NCBI RefSeq assembly: GCF_025143825.1
Contig: NZ_CP083560.1
Coordinates: 1,364,001-1,428,000 of the forward strand
Source of the DNA: Sulfitobacter sp. S223
Lineage (GTDB): Bacteria > Pseudomonadota > Alphaproteobacteria > Rhodobacterales > Rhodobacteraceae
Direction of reading: 5' to 3'
Length of the DNA stretch: 64,000 nucleotides
This document shows positions 28,573 through 38,280 of this stretch, in pieces. Both the position numbers and the translations under genes were made by a program. The stretch's first letter is position 1; every line of letters starts with the position of its first letter. The notes under the pieces are model-generated. The model had not been told where the DNA came from and searched no databases. It saw only the letters and a list, made by a program, of their open reading frames with translations.

Positions 28573-29982
28573 TCAACCTGCGGTGGCGACGGGGCCTTCA
28601 TCGGTAAACGTGATGCGCTTGCCCTCGGATATTTCGGGTTTGAACAAGCTTGCAATGATGCGAAGGGCGTCCTCCTGTCCGGAGGCGGCAAAACGGTGGG
28701 CTGACGCCACACGCAGATTGTTGACAAAGCCTTGTGCTGCATGGGCCCAGATCATCGGGTGCAATTCTGTTAGGTGTTCGCGCACGATCCAGTTTGCACA
28801 GGCGGCAATCTGGGCGCGTATATGGTCTGCGGCATCATTTCCCGAAAAAGCCTGACCCATGGTATTGGAGCAATAGGCGGCCAATAGGTTGATGGTATGC
28901 GGTTCCGGGCGCCGCTCGATGATATCACGCAGGCCTTCCAGAAAGAAGGGCAGGTCCAGCCTTGCGCAGGCTTCGTCATCTACGCTGATGGCGTCAAACA
29001 TAACCCAAGTGTAGCCGCCTGCGCCCCAGACTGATTGCGTGCGGACAGCTGTGCGGCGCGCTTCCAGCTCCAGTCCCGCATATGAGCCATACCAACGGGG
29101 CAACATGTGTGTGCCAAGCGCGCGCAGCGGGCCGGTGTTATGGGGGTTCAGGTCAATCAGCGCTTGATAGCGGTCTGCTACCGACCGACTTTGGCATTTC
29201 TCTCCGCGCAGCAAGGCGCAAGAGGTGCTGGCCACCAATGCTGATTGCCTTGGCTCGCCGTTAAGCGATTCGACAATCTCACGTGCGCGGGCGAAATGGG
29301 CGTCGAATGCTTCACGGTTGCGCGGTGCAACCTCGACGTCCCAGCCGATGCCGCGCCAAGACCACGCCATGTCCATGTGCGCCTGTGCCACGATGCAGGC
29401 AATGACGTAGTTTCCAGTGTTTTCAGCCAAAATAAATTCCAACGCTTCAATGCCGCTAAGCATAGGAGCGTCTTCCGCCGGTACACGGTCAAGCAGGGCA
29501 TGCTCGACAGCTAAAACAACGTCAGCGCGCGCCCCGAACGCCATAAGCTCGGCTACAGACATGCCACCGGGTGTCATTTTGTTGACGCTGTCTGCCGCTT
29601 GGATCAACGAGGTAAGCTTGTCCCAGTCTTCCTGCCGAACCAACCGAAGCGCCGTATTTCGATGGGTATCGCGGATGCGGTCTTCAAGCGTCGGATCAGG
29701 GCAGGGGATGGAAAGCTTGTTCAGAGCTGCGGTGGCCCATTCGGCATGAACCATCTCTTGTGTTTTCACAATCGGTTGAATGCTTTCCAGAGCTTCAGTC
29801 GGCGTCGGATCGGTAATTTCTTCGACCGGACCACTCTTGGCTTTCCGGCGAAAAGGAGATGCTTTTGCAGGGGTCACAGGCTGGCTTGAAAACTCGGCGC
29901 GCGTGAAAACGTCGGGCTTGGATGCCCTGATTTTCTGATAGAGGCCGGGTAGTTTGCTCAGCAGCGTGCCCATGTGCATCAT
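28573..29982 (-). CDS. conserved hypothetical protein, ~469 residues
   Basis: I do not recognise a named family. The protein starts at 29982 (GGAAC ahead of ATGATGCACATG) as MMHMGTLLSKLPGLYQK; an upstream ATG would add 39 residues without a ribosome site. The first ~85 residues are polar and basic (PAKASPFRRKAKSGPVEE), probably flexible. The rest is helical and rich in Ala, Trp and acidic residues, with IACIVAQAHMDMAWSWRGIG, ALIDLNPHNTGPLRALGTHMLPRW-type segments (NPHNTGPLRALG) and WGAGGYTWVMFDA, which suggest repeated helical (TPR-like) units. No signal peptide or membrane helix. It is leftward, upstream of the ligase gene, and divergent from the lytic transglycosylase. Confidence 0.7.
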   Translation of the reverse strand: MMHMGTLLSKLPGLYQKIRASKPDVFTRAEFSSQPVTPAKASPFRRKAKSGPVEEITDPTPTEALESIQPIVKTQEMVHAEWATAALNKLSIPCPDPTLEDRIRDTHRNTALRLVRQEDWDKLTSLIQAADSVNKMTPGGMSVAELMAFGARADVVLAVEHALLDRVPAEDAPMLSGIEALEFILAENTGNYVIACIVAQAHMDMAWSWRGIGWDVEVAPRNREAFDAHFARAREIVESLNGEPRQSALVASTSCALLRGEKCQSRSVADRYQALIDLNPHNTGPLRALGTHMLPRWYGSYAGLELEARRTAVRTQSVWGAGGYTWVMFDAISVDDEACARLDLPFFLEGLRDIIERRPEPHTINLLAAYCSNTMGQAFSGNDAADHIRAQIAACANWIVREHLTELHPMIWAHAAQGFVNNLRVASAHRFAASGQEDALRIIASLFKPEISEGKRITFTDEGPVATAG

Positions 29983-30246
29983 AAGTGTTCCATCATCAGT
30001 TGGTGTTGTCCGGTTATTGTCAATTTTCCAGATCATTGGGGCGTGAAAATGGCGCGGGAGCGGTCTTGTCGCGATCATCGGCGGGCAATTGCCACACAAT
30101 AAATGGCATAATTGGGCAGATTGTCGCGCTGTGGTGGTGGATTAGCCAATGATCGGCCGCAGTGTTGCGCGACAGATGACAATCGGGCGGTCGGGGCTTG
30201 GTTAACTGCTTGTCAGCTGTGTTGCCTGCGGATCATACTGGCGCTT

Positions 30247-31116
30247 ATGAAATGTGTAGATACGATAGTGCGGTCTGAGTTCCGGTTGTTCGGACGGCTT
30301 GCGGTGGTGGGAATGCTTGCGTTCGGTGTGAGCGCGGGTGCGGCCGCGGCACAAGTTGGTGAGCTGATCCGCCCTCCGGCACGGCTCGCGCCGATGGTTG
30401 CTGCCCCTGTCGCGGTAGAGGCGCCGACAGCCTCGGCAATTGTCACTGCGCCTGTGGCTCCCGCTCCGGCGGTACCTGCTTTGGTCGCGGATACTGCTTT
30501 GGACGCTCCCGATAGTACGCCCGTGCCATTGATTGACGCCACCACGATCACCGTGCGCCCGCCTGTGCGTTCAGGCCACGTACCACGCACGCGCTGGCAG
30601 CATATGCCGGGACATGCGCTTTGGACCCGTGCAGCGATTTCTGCTCTCAAGGATCATGGCAGTCCGCTGGTCGATATGGTGCCGCGTGACATCAAGGATT
30701 GGTGCCCTGCCTACTCAACCAACGAGGACGCACAGCGGCGCGCTTTCTGGGTCGGGTATATGTCAGCGCTGGCCAAGTACGAGAGTACGTATAAGCCATG
30801 GGCTGTTGGGGGCGGTGGCAGGTGGTACGGGCTGCTGCAAATTTTACCTGCCACTGCGCGCGGCTATAAATGCAATGTGGGCACCGGCGAAGCGCTTAAG
30901 AACGGGGCCGCGAACCTAAGTTGTGCAACGAGGATTATGGCCCACACCGTGAAGCGCGACGGGGTCATCCACGGCTATGACGGTAAATGGCGCGGTGTCT
31001 CTGCTGACTGGGGCCCGATGCGCAACACGTCCAAGCGCCGCGATATGGCTGCTTGGCTCAAGCGACAGAGCTATTGTAAGCCCCGCAATGCCACACGTCC
31101 CCGCGCACGGCCCTAA
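30247..31116 (+). CDS. exported lytic transglycosylase-type (SLT) protein
   Basis: A periplasmic murein-cleaving enzyme of the SLT fold, 289 residues from the ATG at 30247. Signal peptide: basic MKCVDTIVRSEFRLFGR, then the hydrophobic stretch LAVVGMLAFGVSAGAAAA, cleavage about residue 35. A Pro/Ala/Val-rich linker follows (about 40-115), then the catalytic domain: the candidate catalytic Glu is in ALAKYESTYKPWA near residue 181, followed by GRWYGLLQILPATARGY (the Y-G-L-x-Q-I motif) and later a Cys pair region (YKCNV, LSCATR). It carries no transmembrane anchor after cleavage. The upstream TTG at 30112 would bury the signal sequence. Confidence 0.85.
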   Translation: MKCVDTIVRSEFRLFGRLAVVGMLAFGVSAGAAAAQVGELIRPPARLAPMVAAPVAVEAPTASAIVTAPVAPAPAVPALVADTALDAPDSTPVPLIDATTITVRPPVRSGHVPRTRWQHMPGHALWTRAAISALKDHGSPLVDMVPRDIKDWCPAYSTNEDAQRRAFWVGYMSALAKYESTYKPWAVGGGGRWYGLLQILPATARGYKCNVGTGEALKNGAANLSCATRIMAHTVKRDGVIHGYDGKWRGVSADWGPMRNTSKRRDMAAWLKRQSYCKPRNATRPRARP

Positions 31117-31121
31117 GCGGT

Positions 31122-31556
31122 CTATCCCATCAAAGAGAAATGGTGCCTGCGGGTTTTCAGACCGGCCTCTTTTGCCAGAGCCTCAAAGGCGGCATGGGGT
31201 GGCGTGGCAGGGTAGGGTACGCGGATTTTGACGCCTGAGGGGCGCACCACACTTAGCCGCACCGACATATCCAGACGGGTGTCAAACCGCAGGTGATCGA
31301 TTTCTGACAGGGCGATCTCGGCGTGCTGACGCCCGCTTTGCCACCGAAGAGTGTCAGCATCAAGCGTGAGGCTGCTGCGCGGATTGATGATCAAGTCGTA
31401 AAGTGCAGGAAGTGTGAACGCCCCAAGCACAAGCATCACAGCCAGCGCAGCGTCGAGCCAAATATACGCAGCCATAAGCATAGCCCAAACCAATCCGACG
31501 GTCAGGGCGGTCATCGGGCGGCGCCCTTGGCTTGTGTAAGTGTAGGGTAGGTTCAT
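31122..31556 (-). CDS. hypothetical membrane protein with PH-like C-terminal part
   Basis: A 144-residue protein of unknown function. After a short polar start (MNLPYTYTSQGRRP) it has two adjacent membrane helices (about 16-33 and 35-55, with LVWAMLMAAYIWLDAALAVM), then a soluble part with alternating strands (SLTLDADTLRWQSGRQHAEI, IDHLRFDTRLDMSVRLSVV, VKIRVPYPATPPHAAF). The pattern resembles small bacterial PH-like membrane proteins. The start overlaps the next gene's stop by four bases, so it is co-translated with the 176-residue protein upstream on this strand. Its 3' end is five bases from the convergent lytic transglycosylase. Confidence 0.7.
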   Translation of the reverse strand: MNLPYTYTSQGRRPMTALTVGLVWAMLMAAYIWLDAALAVMLVLGAFTLPALYDLIINPRSSLTLDADTLRWQSGRQHAEIALSEIDHLRFDTRLDMSVRLSVVRPSGVKIRVPYPATPPHAAFEALAKEAGLKTRRHHFSLMG

Positions 31557-32083
31557 GCGGTGCGGAATATTCGGGCAAGGGTGCCCATGGCATCAGATTG
31601 CCGTGCGCTTGCCATGCCCTTGGTGCCGGCTGCCTTTACGTCACCGATCACATTCATCATTTTTCCGAAAAACGGGCCATGATCGAGCTGTTTCAGCCGT
31701 TTGGTCAGGCGTTCGAAAGCAGGTGTCGGCCCGCCACCCTGATCAACAAGCCATGGCGCTATCAGCATCATGTCCTGCGCCTCTTGCGGATCAAGCTGGA
31801 GGTGCTTTTTGACAGAGCCGACAATGATTGCATCCGCCGGGGCTGATTTATCATCCATCTGGGCGAAGGCTACCGCCATGGCGACAACGCAAAGCTCTGC
31901 AGTCGGGATGCTGGCGATGGATTCGACGTTGGGCTGGGCGTGGAAACCCAGCCGCTTGGCCGCAGCGCGTACAGGGGCGGGCGCATCAATTATGTCTCCC
32001 GCAATATGGGCTCCGTTTTGAAGGCGGCGGTAGGTAAAGAAGCCGACGGCGATGAGGCCGCAAAGAATGAGGATATACAGCAT
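31553..32083 (-). CDS. hypothetical membrane-anchored protein, TerB-like middle
   Basis: A 176-residue protein with one N-terminal membrane helix (MLYILILCGLIAVGFFTY) and a cytosolic remainder. Residues about 55-135 (AELCVVAMAVAFAQMDDKSA, PADAIIVGSVKKHLQLDPQE, FERLTKRLKQLDHGPF) resemble the all-helical TerB/DjlA-N fold in its spacing, though without a decisive motif. The C-terminus is basic (GTKGMASARQSDAMGTLARIF). It lies 18 bases downstream of an SDR gene and overlaps the following membrane protein by four bases. A function cannot be given; the TerB-like call is a weak one. Confidence 0.65.
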   Translation of the reverse strand: MLYILILCGLIAVGFFTYRRLQNGAHIAGDIIDAPAPVRAAAKRLGFHAQPNVESIASIPTAELCVVAMAVAFAQMDDKSAPADAIIVGSVKKHLQLDPQEAQDMMLIAPWLVDQGGGPTPAFERLTKRLKQLDHGPFFGKMMNVIGDVKAAGTKGMASARQSDAMGTLARIFRTA

Positions 32084-32101
32084 GGGTGTCTCGTTTTTCG
32101 G

Positions 32102-32839
32102 TTATCTGCCGCCAGTGACGTCTAGGGTGGAGCCGGTAATATAGCTTGCGTCGCCCGACATAAGCCAGAGAACGGATTGTGCGACTTCGTCAGCGCTGCC
32201 AGTGCGCTGCATGGGGACGTTGCCTGCGAGGCGACTGGCGCGGTCCGGATCACCGCCCTTTGCATGGATGTCAGTCTCAATCAGGCCGGGTGCCACGCCC
32301 ATAACGCGCAGCCCTGCCGGGGCGACCTCATCAGAAAGACCCTTGGTGAAGATGTCCATTGCCGCCTTGGTGGCAGCGTAGTCTACGTATTGATTGGCAG
32401 ACCCCAGACGCGCTGCGGCTGAGGTGATATTGATGATAACACCGCGCCCCAATGGCTCCATGCGTTTGACAGCCTGGGCGGCGACCAGCATCGCGCCGAT
32501 CACGTTTACATCGAACATGTGCCGCAGGCGGTCATGGGTCAGCTCGCTTGCGCGGGTCGCAAGGCCCACAATGCCAGCATTGTTGATCAGCGCGGCAAGA
32601 GGGCCCATGGCGTCTACCGTCGCAAAGATCCGTTCTATCGCTTCCGGCTCGGCGACATTGGCCTGAATGATCTGTACCTTTGCGCCAAGGGCCGTACAGG
32701 CGTCTGCCACCGTCTGCGCCCCGTCTCGATCGCTGTTGTAGGTCAGCGCCAGATCATAGCCGCGCGCGGCAGCCAAACGGGCGCAGGCCGCACCGATACC
32801 CGCAGATGCACCGGTGATCAGGCACAATGGGCGGCTCAT
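32102..32839 (-). CDS. SDR family oxidoreductase
   Basis: A classical short-chain dehydrogenase/reductase of 245 residues using NAD(P). The Rossmann glycine motif is ITGASAGIGAACARL near residue 8, the NNAG motif INNAGIVGLA near 88, and the active-site Ser...Tyr-X3-Lys is in ITSAAARLGSANQYVDYAATK near 140-155. The C-terminal DEVAQSVLWLMSGDASYITGS is the usual SDR end. The Arg/Asn after strand 2 (YNSDRDG) suggests NADPH preference. Substrate unknown. It overlaps the pepN stop by four bases (ATGA), so it is translated with pepN. Confidence 0.88.
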   Translation of the reverse strand: MSRPLCLITGASAGIGAACARLAAARGYDLALTYNSDRDGAQTVADACTALGAKVQIIQANVAEPEAIERIFATVDAMGPLAALINNAGIVGLATRASELTHDRLRHMFDVNVIGAMLVAAQAVKRMEPLGRGVIINITSAAARLGSANQYVDYAATKAAMDIFTKGLSDEVAPAGLRVMGVAPGLIETDIHAKGGDPDRASRLAGNVPMQRTGSADEVAQSVLWLMSGDASYITGSTLDVTGGR

Positions 32840-35388
32840 GCGCTGGCAATCCGCGTGAGCATTTCAGTAGTATCGCGGCTCAGCCCCGGTGTGTCCAGAA
32901 TGCGAGCGACCTCAGCCTTGATCAGCGATTGTCGGTCCGCATCATAGCGTTTCCATGTCTGGAAGGCTGAGCACATGCGCGCAGTGGTTTGCGGGTTCAC
33001 CGGATCAAGTTTGATCAACCAGTCCGCAAGCAAACGGTACCCTGCGCCCGAGGCATGGTGAAATCCTGCATGGTTCATCGCAAGGCTGCCAAAGACGGCG
33101 CGGAAACGGTTGGGGTTCTTCCAGTTGAAATCGGGGTGCCCTGTCAGAGCCGCCGCGATTTCGTGAGCTTCTTCCGGGTCGGCTTCGATCACCTGAAGGC
33201 CAAACCATTTATCCATCACCAGTCGGTCGTCTTTCCACTGCGCCTCAAACGCTTTAACGGCTTTGTCGCCGCGGCCCGCGCGGATCAGGTTGGCAAGGGC
33301 GGCCAGTTGCTGTGTCATGTTATCGGCGCTGTTGTATTGCGCTTGTGCCTGTGCGCCATCGTCGCTGCGCGTCAGAAGCGACAGCACGGCGTTGCCGAAT
33401 GCCCGCTGTCCTGATTGCTGCGCGTTGGGTTGATAAGCGTCTGTGACCTGGTTTGCTCCGTAAAGCGCAGGCAAGACATCAGCCAGCTTTTTCGCCATGG
33501 CATCGCGCATCATTTCAAGCGCGGCATGGATGATATCCGGCTCTGGGACGTGGCCTGCATCAAACAAGGCTGTGGCCATATTGGCCTCTCCCGGCAGGGC
33601 CAGCATCAGTCTGCGATAAGCAGGATCAAGCGTGTCGTCCATGACAACGGCGCGAATACCATCCAGATAGGCAGGGTTGGGTCGCGTGCCCTTGGTCATC
33701 ATGTCTATTAGCGTGTTGCGCGCCAATGTCCGGCCTGCCTCCCACCGGTTGAAGCTGTCTGTATCATGCGCAAGCAGATGCGCACGCGCGCCTTCAGACA
33801 TGTCATGGTCCAGCACCACCGGCGCAGAGAACCCGCGCAGGATTGACGGGATCGGCCGCGCATCCAGCCCCTCGAAGGTGAAGCTTTGTGTGGTCTCGGT
33901 CATTTCGAGAATGCGGGTTGGCGCGACTTCGGTGCCATCAGGGCCAATCAGGCCGGTTGCAATCGGGATGACCTGCGGCAGCGGCTTTGGTGTGGCGGCA
34001 CTGGGCGCAAGGTCTTGACGGAAGGTGAGCGTATAGGTGCTGCCGCTCCAGGCTTCGAACACGCTGACGCGTGGCGTACCTGCCTGCGAATACCAGCGCT
34101 TGAATTGGCTCAGATCGCGGCCTGTTGTGTCCTCGAACACACGCAACCAGTCTTCGATGGTACATGCCTGCCCGTCGTGGCGGTCAAAGTAGAGGGCGAC
34201 CGCATCGCTATACGCCTGATCACCGACGAGGGTCTTGAGCATACGGATAAGCTCTGCGCCCTTTTCATAGACTGTGGCCGTGTAGAAGTTGTTGATCTCC
34301 TGAAAGCTCTCGGGGCGCACCGGATGGGCAAGGGGGCCTTGATCTTCAGCGAACTGCCGACCGCGCAGATCGATCACGTCTTCGATACGCTTCACCGGCT
34401 CTGATCGCATGTCAGACGTAAACTGGCTGTCGCGGAAAACAGTCAGACCTTCCTTCAGGCACAGCTGGAACCAATCGCGGCAGGTAATCCGGTTGCCGGT
34501 CCAGTTGTGGAAATATTCATGCGCGATGATCGCCTCGATCCGCTCAAAGTTTGTGTCGGTCGAAGTTGCCTGAGAGGCAAGCACAGCAGAGGAGTTGAAG
34601 ATGTTCAGCCCTTTGTTCTCCATTGCGCCCATGTTGAAATCATCCACTGCGACAATGTTGAACAGGTCAAGATCATATTCGCGTCCGTAGACGTCTTCGT
34701 CCCATTTCATGCTGTCCTTGAGCGCCTGCATCCCGAACGCACATTTTGCCTCGTCGCCGGGGCGTACATAGAGGTTGAGCGCGACATCACGACCCGAACG
34801 GGTTGTGAACTGGCCCTCATGGGCAATTAGATCACCTGCGACCAGCGCAAAAAGATAGGCGGGCTTGGGCCATGGATCATGCCATTCTGCGTGATGCTCG
34901 GTTGTGCTGACGGGGTTGCCGTTGGACAAAAGCACAGGATGCGGCCCGTCGATGGTCACGGTGAACACGCTCATTACATCGGGGCGGTCGGGGTAATAAG
35001 TGATTTTGCGAAAGCCCTCAGCCTCACATTGCGTGCAATACATGCCGTTAGACATGTACAGGCCTTCAAGTGCGGTGTTGCCGGCAGGGTCAATTTCGAC
35101 CTCGGTTTCCCAGACGAAAGGAACGTCAGGCACCGGACAGGTCAATCCTTCAGGCTTAAGCGTGACGTCCACATTCTGATCGTCGATCTTTGCGCTGATC
35201 AGCTTGAGCGCTTCTCCGTGCAGAAAGAACGGCTGCGCAGGCGCTTGCGGATTGGGGGTAAAAGTGATCCGGCTGCGCACACGGGTCTGATGCGGATCAA
35301 GGGTGAAATGCAGCGCAACGCTTTCTACCTGCCAGCCGAAAGCTGTGTAGTCTTCAAGATAAATTGTCTGCGGGGCAGCGTCGCGCAT
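32836..35388 (-). CDS. pepN: aminopeptidase N (M1 metallopeptidase)
   Basis: A cytosolic zinc aminopeptidase of 850 residues. It has the M1 exopeptidase motif MGAMENKGLNIFNSSA and the zinc motif IIAHEYFHNWTGNRITC with the third ligand Glu in LCLKEGLTVFRDSQF near residue 320. The N-terminal beta domain starts TIYLEDYTAFGWQVESV and the C-terminal half is the helical domain typical of the Gram-negative PepN type. I chose ATG 35388, which follows GGAGG closely; a further ATG at 35451 lacks one. It is the first gene of a leftward group with the SDR gene. Confidence 0.95.
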   Translation of the reverse strand: MRDAAPQTIYLEDYTAFGWQVESVALHFTLDPHQTRVRSRITFTPNPQAPAQPFFLHGEALKLISAKIDDQNVDVTLKPEGLTCPVPDVPFVWETEVEIDPAGNTALEGLYMSNGMYCTQCEAEGFRKITYYPDRPDVMSVFTVTIDGPHPVLLSNGNPVSTTEHHAEWHDPWPKPAYLFALVAGDLIAHEGQFTTRSGRDVALNLYVRPGDEAKCAFGMQALKDSMKWDEDVYGREYDLDLFNIVAVDDFNMGAMENKGLNIFNSSAVLASQATSTDTNFERIEAIIAHEYFHNWTGNRITCRDWFQLCLKEGLTVFRDSQFTSDMRSEPVKRIEDVIDLRGRQFAEDQGPLAHPVRPESFQEINNFYTATVYEKGAELIRMLKTLVGDQAYSDAVALYFDRHDGQACTIEDWLRVFEDTTGRDLSQFKRWYSQAGTPRVSVFEAWSGSTYTLTFRQDLAPSAATPKPLPQVIPIATGLIGPDGTEVAPTRILEMTETTQSFTFEGLDARPIPSILRGFSAPVVLDHDMSEGARAHLLAHDTDSFNRWEAGRTLARNTLIDMMTKGTRPNPAYLDGIRAVVMDDTLDPAYRRLMLALPGEANMATALFDAGHVPEPDIIHAALEMMRDAMAKKLADVLPALYGANQVTDAYQPNAQQSGQRAFGNAVLSLLTRSDDGAQAQAQYNSADNMTQQLAALANLIRAGRGDKAVKAFEAQWKDDRLVMDKWFGLQVIEADPEEAHEIAAALTGHPDFNWKNPNRFRAVFGSLAMNHAGFHHASGAGYRLLADWLIKLDPVNPQTTARMCSAFQTWKRYDADRQSLIKAEVARILDTPGLSRDTTEMLTRIASA

Positions 35389-35511
35389 GGGGGGGCCTCC
35401 TGAGATGAACCGGTGCGGTTCGGTGTGTTCCGGAACCTTATGTCGTAACAAACGTTAGGTCTGCAACACCCAGCCTTCAAGGCCGGGGAAAAGCGAAAAG
35501 GAAACCAGAGT

Positions 35512-35751
35512 ATGTCTGCACCTGACACAAACATTGAAAAGCAAGAGAAACACCACCGTCCGTCCCTGTGGGGCGTGAGGGGTGCCATGGCTATTGGCGT
35601 TTTAATTCTGATTGGCGTCGTGGGGTATACCTTTGTCGTCGGTAGTGTCGGGGATGGTGACAGCTCGGACGGTCCGACCGTAACAACGGCGCCGACTGAT
35701 ACGTATTCACCCGGCACTAATTCGTCTGACACACCTGTCGCGTCGGATTGA
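35512..35751 (+). CDS. small single-span membrane protein
   Basis: A 79-residue protein, unrecognised. The N-terminus is polar and charged (MSAPDTNIEKQEKHHRPSLW), then one membrane helix (about 27-44, GAMAIGVLILIGVVGYTFVV), then a Ser/Thr/Asp/Pro-rich tail (GDSSDGPTVTTAPTDTYSPG) that probably faces the periplasm. The ribosome site is GGAAACC...GAG close to the ATG at 35512. It is a lone + strand gene divergent from pepN and followed by a terminator. The frame is supported by codon pattern and terminator, not by homology. Confidence 0.7.
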   Translation: MSAPDTNIEKQEKHHRPSLWGVRGAMAIGVLILIGVVGYTFVVGSVGDGDSSDGPTVTTAPTDTYSPGTNSSDTPVASD

Positions 35752-35780
35752 GATACAAGGCTTGCGATTGCCGCATGAAG

Positions 35781-35803
35781 GACGCCCCTCTGGGGCGTCT
35801 TCT
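35781..35803 (+). terminator. intrinsic terminator after the small membrane protein
   Basis: The stem GACGCCCC (35781-35788) pairs with GGGGCGTC (35792-35799), loop TCT, and is followed by TTCTTAC. The T-run is interrupted by a C, so efficiency is uncertain. Confidence 0.75.
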
Positions 35804-35834
35804 TACGTTGGGTCTACTGTGTTAATGAGCGGCT

Positions 35835-35993
35835 ATGCCAAAGCATATAAAAAAATCTGATTTACCGCAGAAAGTATGTCTAACCTGCGACAGGCCTTTT
35901 AGTTGGCGCAAAAAGTGGGCAGCCGTTTGGGATGACGTTCGTTACTGTTCCGAGAGATGTAAACGCCAGCGCGGCGGTGCGGCGCAGAAATAG
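35835..35993 (+). CDS. DUF2256 domain zinc-ribbon-like protein
   Basis: A short 52-residue protein that is easy to miss. It begins [20 protein letters not shown], continues [20 protein letters not shown] and ends [12 protein letters not shown]. This is the DUF2256 pattern: two CX2C pairs (CLTC and YCSERC, as CX3C) around PFxWRKKW, likely one zinc site. The ATG at 35835 lies shortly after the preceding terminator. The family is widespread in bacteria, function unknown. Composition is basic and cytosolic. The identification is from the conserved cysteines and the tryptophan-rich core. Confidence 0.88.
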   Translation: MPKHIKKSDLPQKVCLTCDRPFSWRKKWAAVWDDVRYCSERCKRQRGGAAQK

Positions 35994-36109
35994 GTGGCTG
36001 GTAAAGTAATATTACCAGAACCTCTTGCTAGCAGGATTGCTTGTCATTATCCCTTGCGAAACGAACTTTCCTATCGGAAACTTCCGAGAAGCACAGAGGA
36101 TGGAATATC

Positions 36110-38239
36110 ATGCAAAGAGTTGATCGCGATGGGCTGCAGGTTGATGGGCAGCTGGCCGACTTCATTGAACATAAAGCGTTGGATGGTCTGACCGTCTCGG
36201 CAGACGCTTTCTGGCGCGGTTTTTCCGAGTTGGTCCACGGCATGGGGCCAAAGAATCGCGCTCTGTTGGAAAAGCGCGAATATATACAGCGGCAGATTGA
36301 TGGCTGGCATCGTGAGCGACAGGGCAAAGCATATGATGCCGAGGCCTATACTTCCTTTCTGCGTGATATCGGTTATCTGGTTCCTGAAGGCGCGCCGTTC
36401 GAGATCGAGACACGCAATGTAGATGCAGAGATCGATTCGACCCCTGGTCCACAGCTGGTTGTGCCTATCACAAATGCGCGCTTTGCGCTGAATGCGGCCA
36501 ATGCACGATGGGGTTCGTTGTACGATGCATTCTATGGCACGGATGCGCTGGGCGATTTGCCCGCTGGCGGCGGTTATGATGCGGAGCGTGGTGCCCGCGT
36601 TGTAGCCCGTGCAAAGGCGTTTCTGGATGAAGCCGCGCCATTGGCCAGCGGCAGCCATATTGATGTGACCGGTTATAGTGTCGAGAACGGCGCGCTGGTT
36701 CCGGCGTTGAAAGATCCCGCGCAGTTTGCGGGCTATACGGGCGACGCCGCAGCGCCTGCGGCTGTGCTGCTCAAGAATAACGGCCTGCATGTAGAGATCA
36801 AAATTGATGCAGCGCATCCAATCGGAAAGACTGATGCAGCGCATGTGGCTGATGTGGTCATGGAATCCGCGCTGAGCACAATTATGGATTGTGAAGACAG
36901 CGTTGCGGCGGTGGATGCCGAGGATAAATTGGTCGCCTATGACAATTGGCTTGGCCTTATGCGCGGTGATCTGGCCGAAAGCTTTGAGAAGGGCGGCAAA
37001 ACGGTCAATCGCGTGATGAATCCCGACCGGGTCTATACGGCACCGGACGGCAGCCAGTTGACGCTCAAGGGGCGCTCCTTGATGCTGATCCGGAATGTCG
37101 GTCACCTGATGACCAACCCTGCCGTACTGGATCGTGACGGACTGGAGGTCGGCGAAGGGCTGATGGATGCGATGGTCACCACTCTGATTGCGATGCACGA
37201 TTTTGCACGCGAGGGGGGGAATTCGCTGACCGGATCCGTCTATGTGGTTAAACCCAAGATGCATGGCCCCGAAGAAGTGGCCTTTGCTGACGAGATTTTC
37301 AGCCATGTCGAAAAGGCGCTGGGCTTGCCTGCCAACACGGTCAAGCTTGGTATCATGGACGAGGAACGCCGCACATCGGTCAATCTGGCCGAGTGTATCC
37401 GCGCGGCGAAGTCGCGGGTGGCCTTCATCAATACAGGCTTCCTTGATCGCACAGGCGATGAAATTCACACCTCGATGGAGGCGGGGCCGATGGTGCCCAA
37501 GGGCGATATGAAGTCCTCGGCGTGGATCAGCGCCTACGAGGATCGCAATGTCGACATCGGACTGGCCTGCGGCCTGAAGGGGCGTGCGCAGATCGGCAAA
37601 GGCATGTGGGCCATGCCCGACCGTATGGCGGAGATGATCGAGACGAAGATCGGACACCCCAAAGCAGGCGCTACTTGCGCTTGGGTACCATCGCCAACAG
37701 CGGCGACGTTGCACGCGATGCACTACCATATGGTCGATGTCATGGCGCGTCAGGACGAGATCGCGTCCGGTGGCCCGCGTGGGACGCTTGAGGATTTGCT
37801 GACGATACCGGTTCTTGCCGGCCGCAATCTAAGCGCCGAAGAGATTGCCCGCGAGATAGAGAACAACGCGCAGGGCATTCTTGGATACGTGGTACGCTGG
37901 ATTGATCAGGGGGTAGGGTGCTCAAAGGTGCCGGACATAAACGATGTCGGTTTGATGGAGGACCGCGCCACCTGCCGTATTTCGGCTCAGGCGCTGGCGA
38001 ACTGGCTTCATCACGGCGTTATCTCAGAAGCGCAGGTAATGGCAGGATTGAAAAAGATGGCTGCGGTTGTCGATCGTCAGAACGCGGATGATCCGCTGTA
38101 TCGTGCAATGGCGCCGGGATTTGACGGGATCGCATTCAAAGCGGCCTGCGATCTGGTTCTGAAGGGGACAAGTCAGCCGTCTGGATATACAGAGCCCGTG
38201 TTGCATGCGCGGCGTCTGGAGTTGAAAGCCGCAAGCTGA
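36110..38239 (+). CDS. glcB: malate synthase G
   Basis: Malate synthase condenses glyoxylate with acetyl-CoA to malate in the glyoxylate cycle. The 709 residues start at ATG 36110, nine bases after GAGGA; a frame extension to 36041 has no ribosome site. Signature regions are [20 protein letters not shown] at the N-terminus, [76 protein letters not shown] and the late catalytic motif [21 protein letters not shown]. Length and motifs fit the G isoform. The GlcG-like gene follows after 86 bases, as in glycolate/glyoxylate loci; isocitrate lyase is not in this window. Confidence 0.97.
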   Translation: MQRVDRDGLQVDGQLADFIEHKALDGLTVSADAFWRGFSELVHGMGPKNRALLEKREYIQRQIDGWHRERQGKAYDAEAYTSFLRDIGYLVPEGAPFEIETRNVDAEIDSTPGPQLVVPITNARFALNAANARWGSLYDAFYGTDALGDLPAGGGYDAERGARVVARAKAFLDEAAPLASGSHIDVTGYSVENGALVPALKDPAQFAGYTGDAAAPAAVLLKNNGLHVEIKIDAAHPIGKTDAAHVADVVMESALSTIMDCEDSVAAVDAEDKLVAYDNWLGLMRGDLAESFEKGGKTVNRVMNPDRVYTAPDGSQLTLKGRSLMLIRNVGHLMTNPAVLDRDGLEVGEGLMDAMVTTLIAMHDFAREGGNSLTGSVYVVKPKMHGPEEVAFADEIFSHVEKALGLPANTVKLGIMDEERRTSVNLAECIRAAKSRVAFINTGFLDRTGDEIHTSMEAGPMVPKGDMKSSAWISAYEDRNVDIGLACGLKGRAQIGKGMWAMPDRMAEMIETKIGHPKAGATCAWVPSPTAATLHAMHYHMVDVMARQDEIASGGPRGTLEDLLTIPVLAGRNLSAEEIAREIENNAQGILGYVVRWIDQGVGCSKVPDINDVGLMEDRATCRISAQALANWLHHGVISEAQVMAGLKKMAAVVDRQNADDPLYRAMAPGFDGIAFKAACDLVLKGTSQPSGYTEPVLHARRLELKAAS

Positions 38240-38260
38240 CAGCAGGTTGAGAAGGCGGGA

Positions 38261-38280
38261 CTGAAGGGCCGGCCCTTCAG
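38261..38280 (+). repeat. perfect 20-base palindrome between glcB and glcG-like gene
   Basis: CTGAAGGGCC (38261-38270) directly followed by its own reverse complement GGCCCTTCAG. It could form a ten-base-pair stem without loop in RNA, or bind a dimeric protein in DNA. It is followed by ACTTCCCGGGATATTTAGAG rather than a T-run, so it is not a standard terminator, but it could reduce downstream transcript. Confidence 0.6.

Noticed and set aside
36071..37729. A 552-codon open frame on the - strand across glcB
   Set aside because: Antisense to malate synthase G, composition His/Arg/Ile-rich without domains; an artefact of codon bias.
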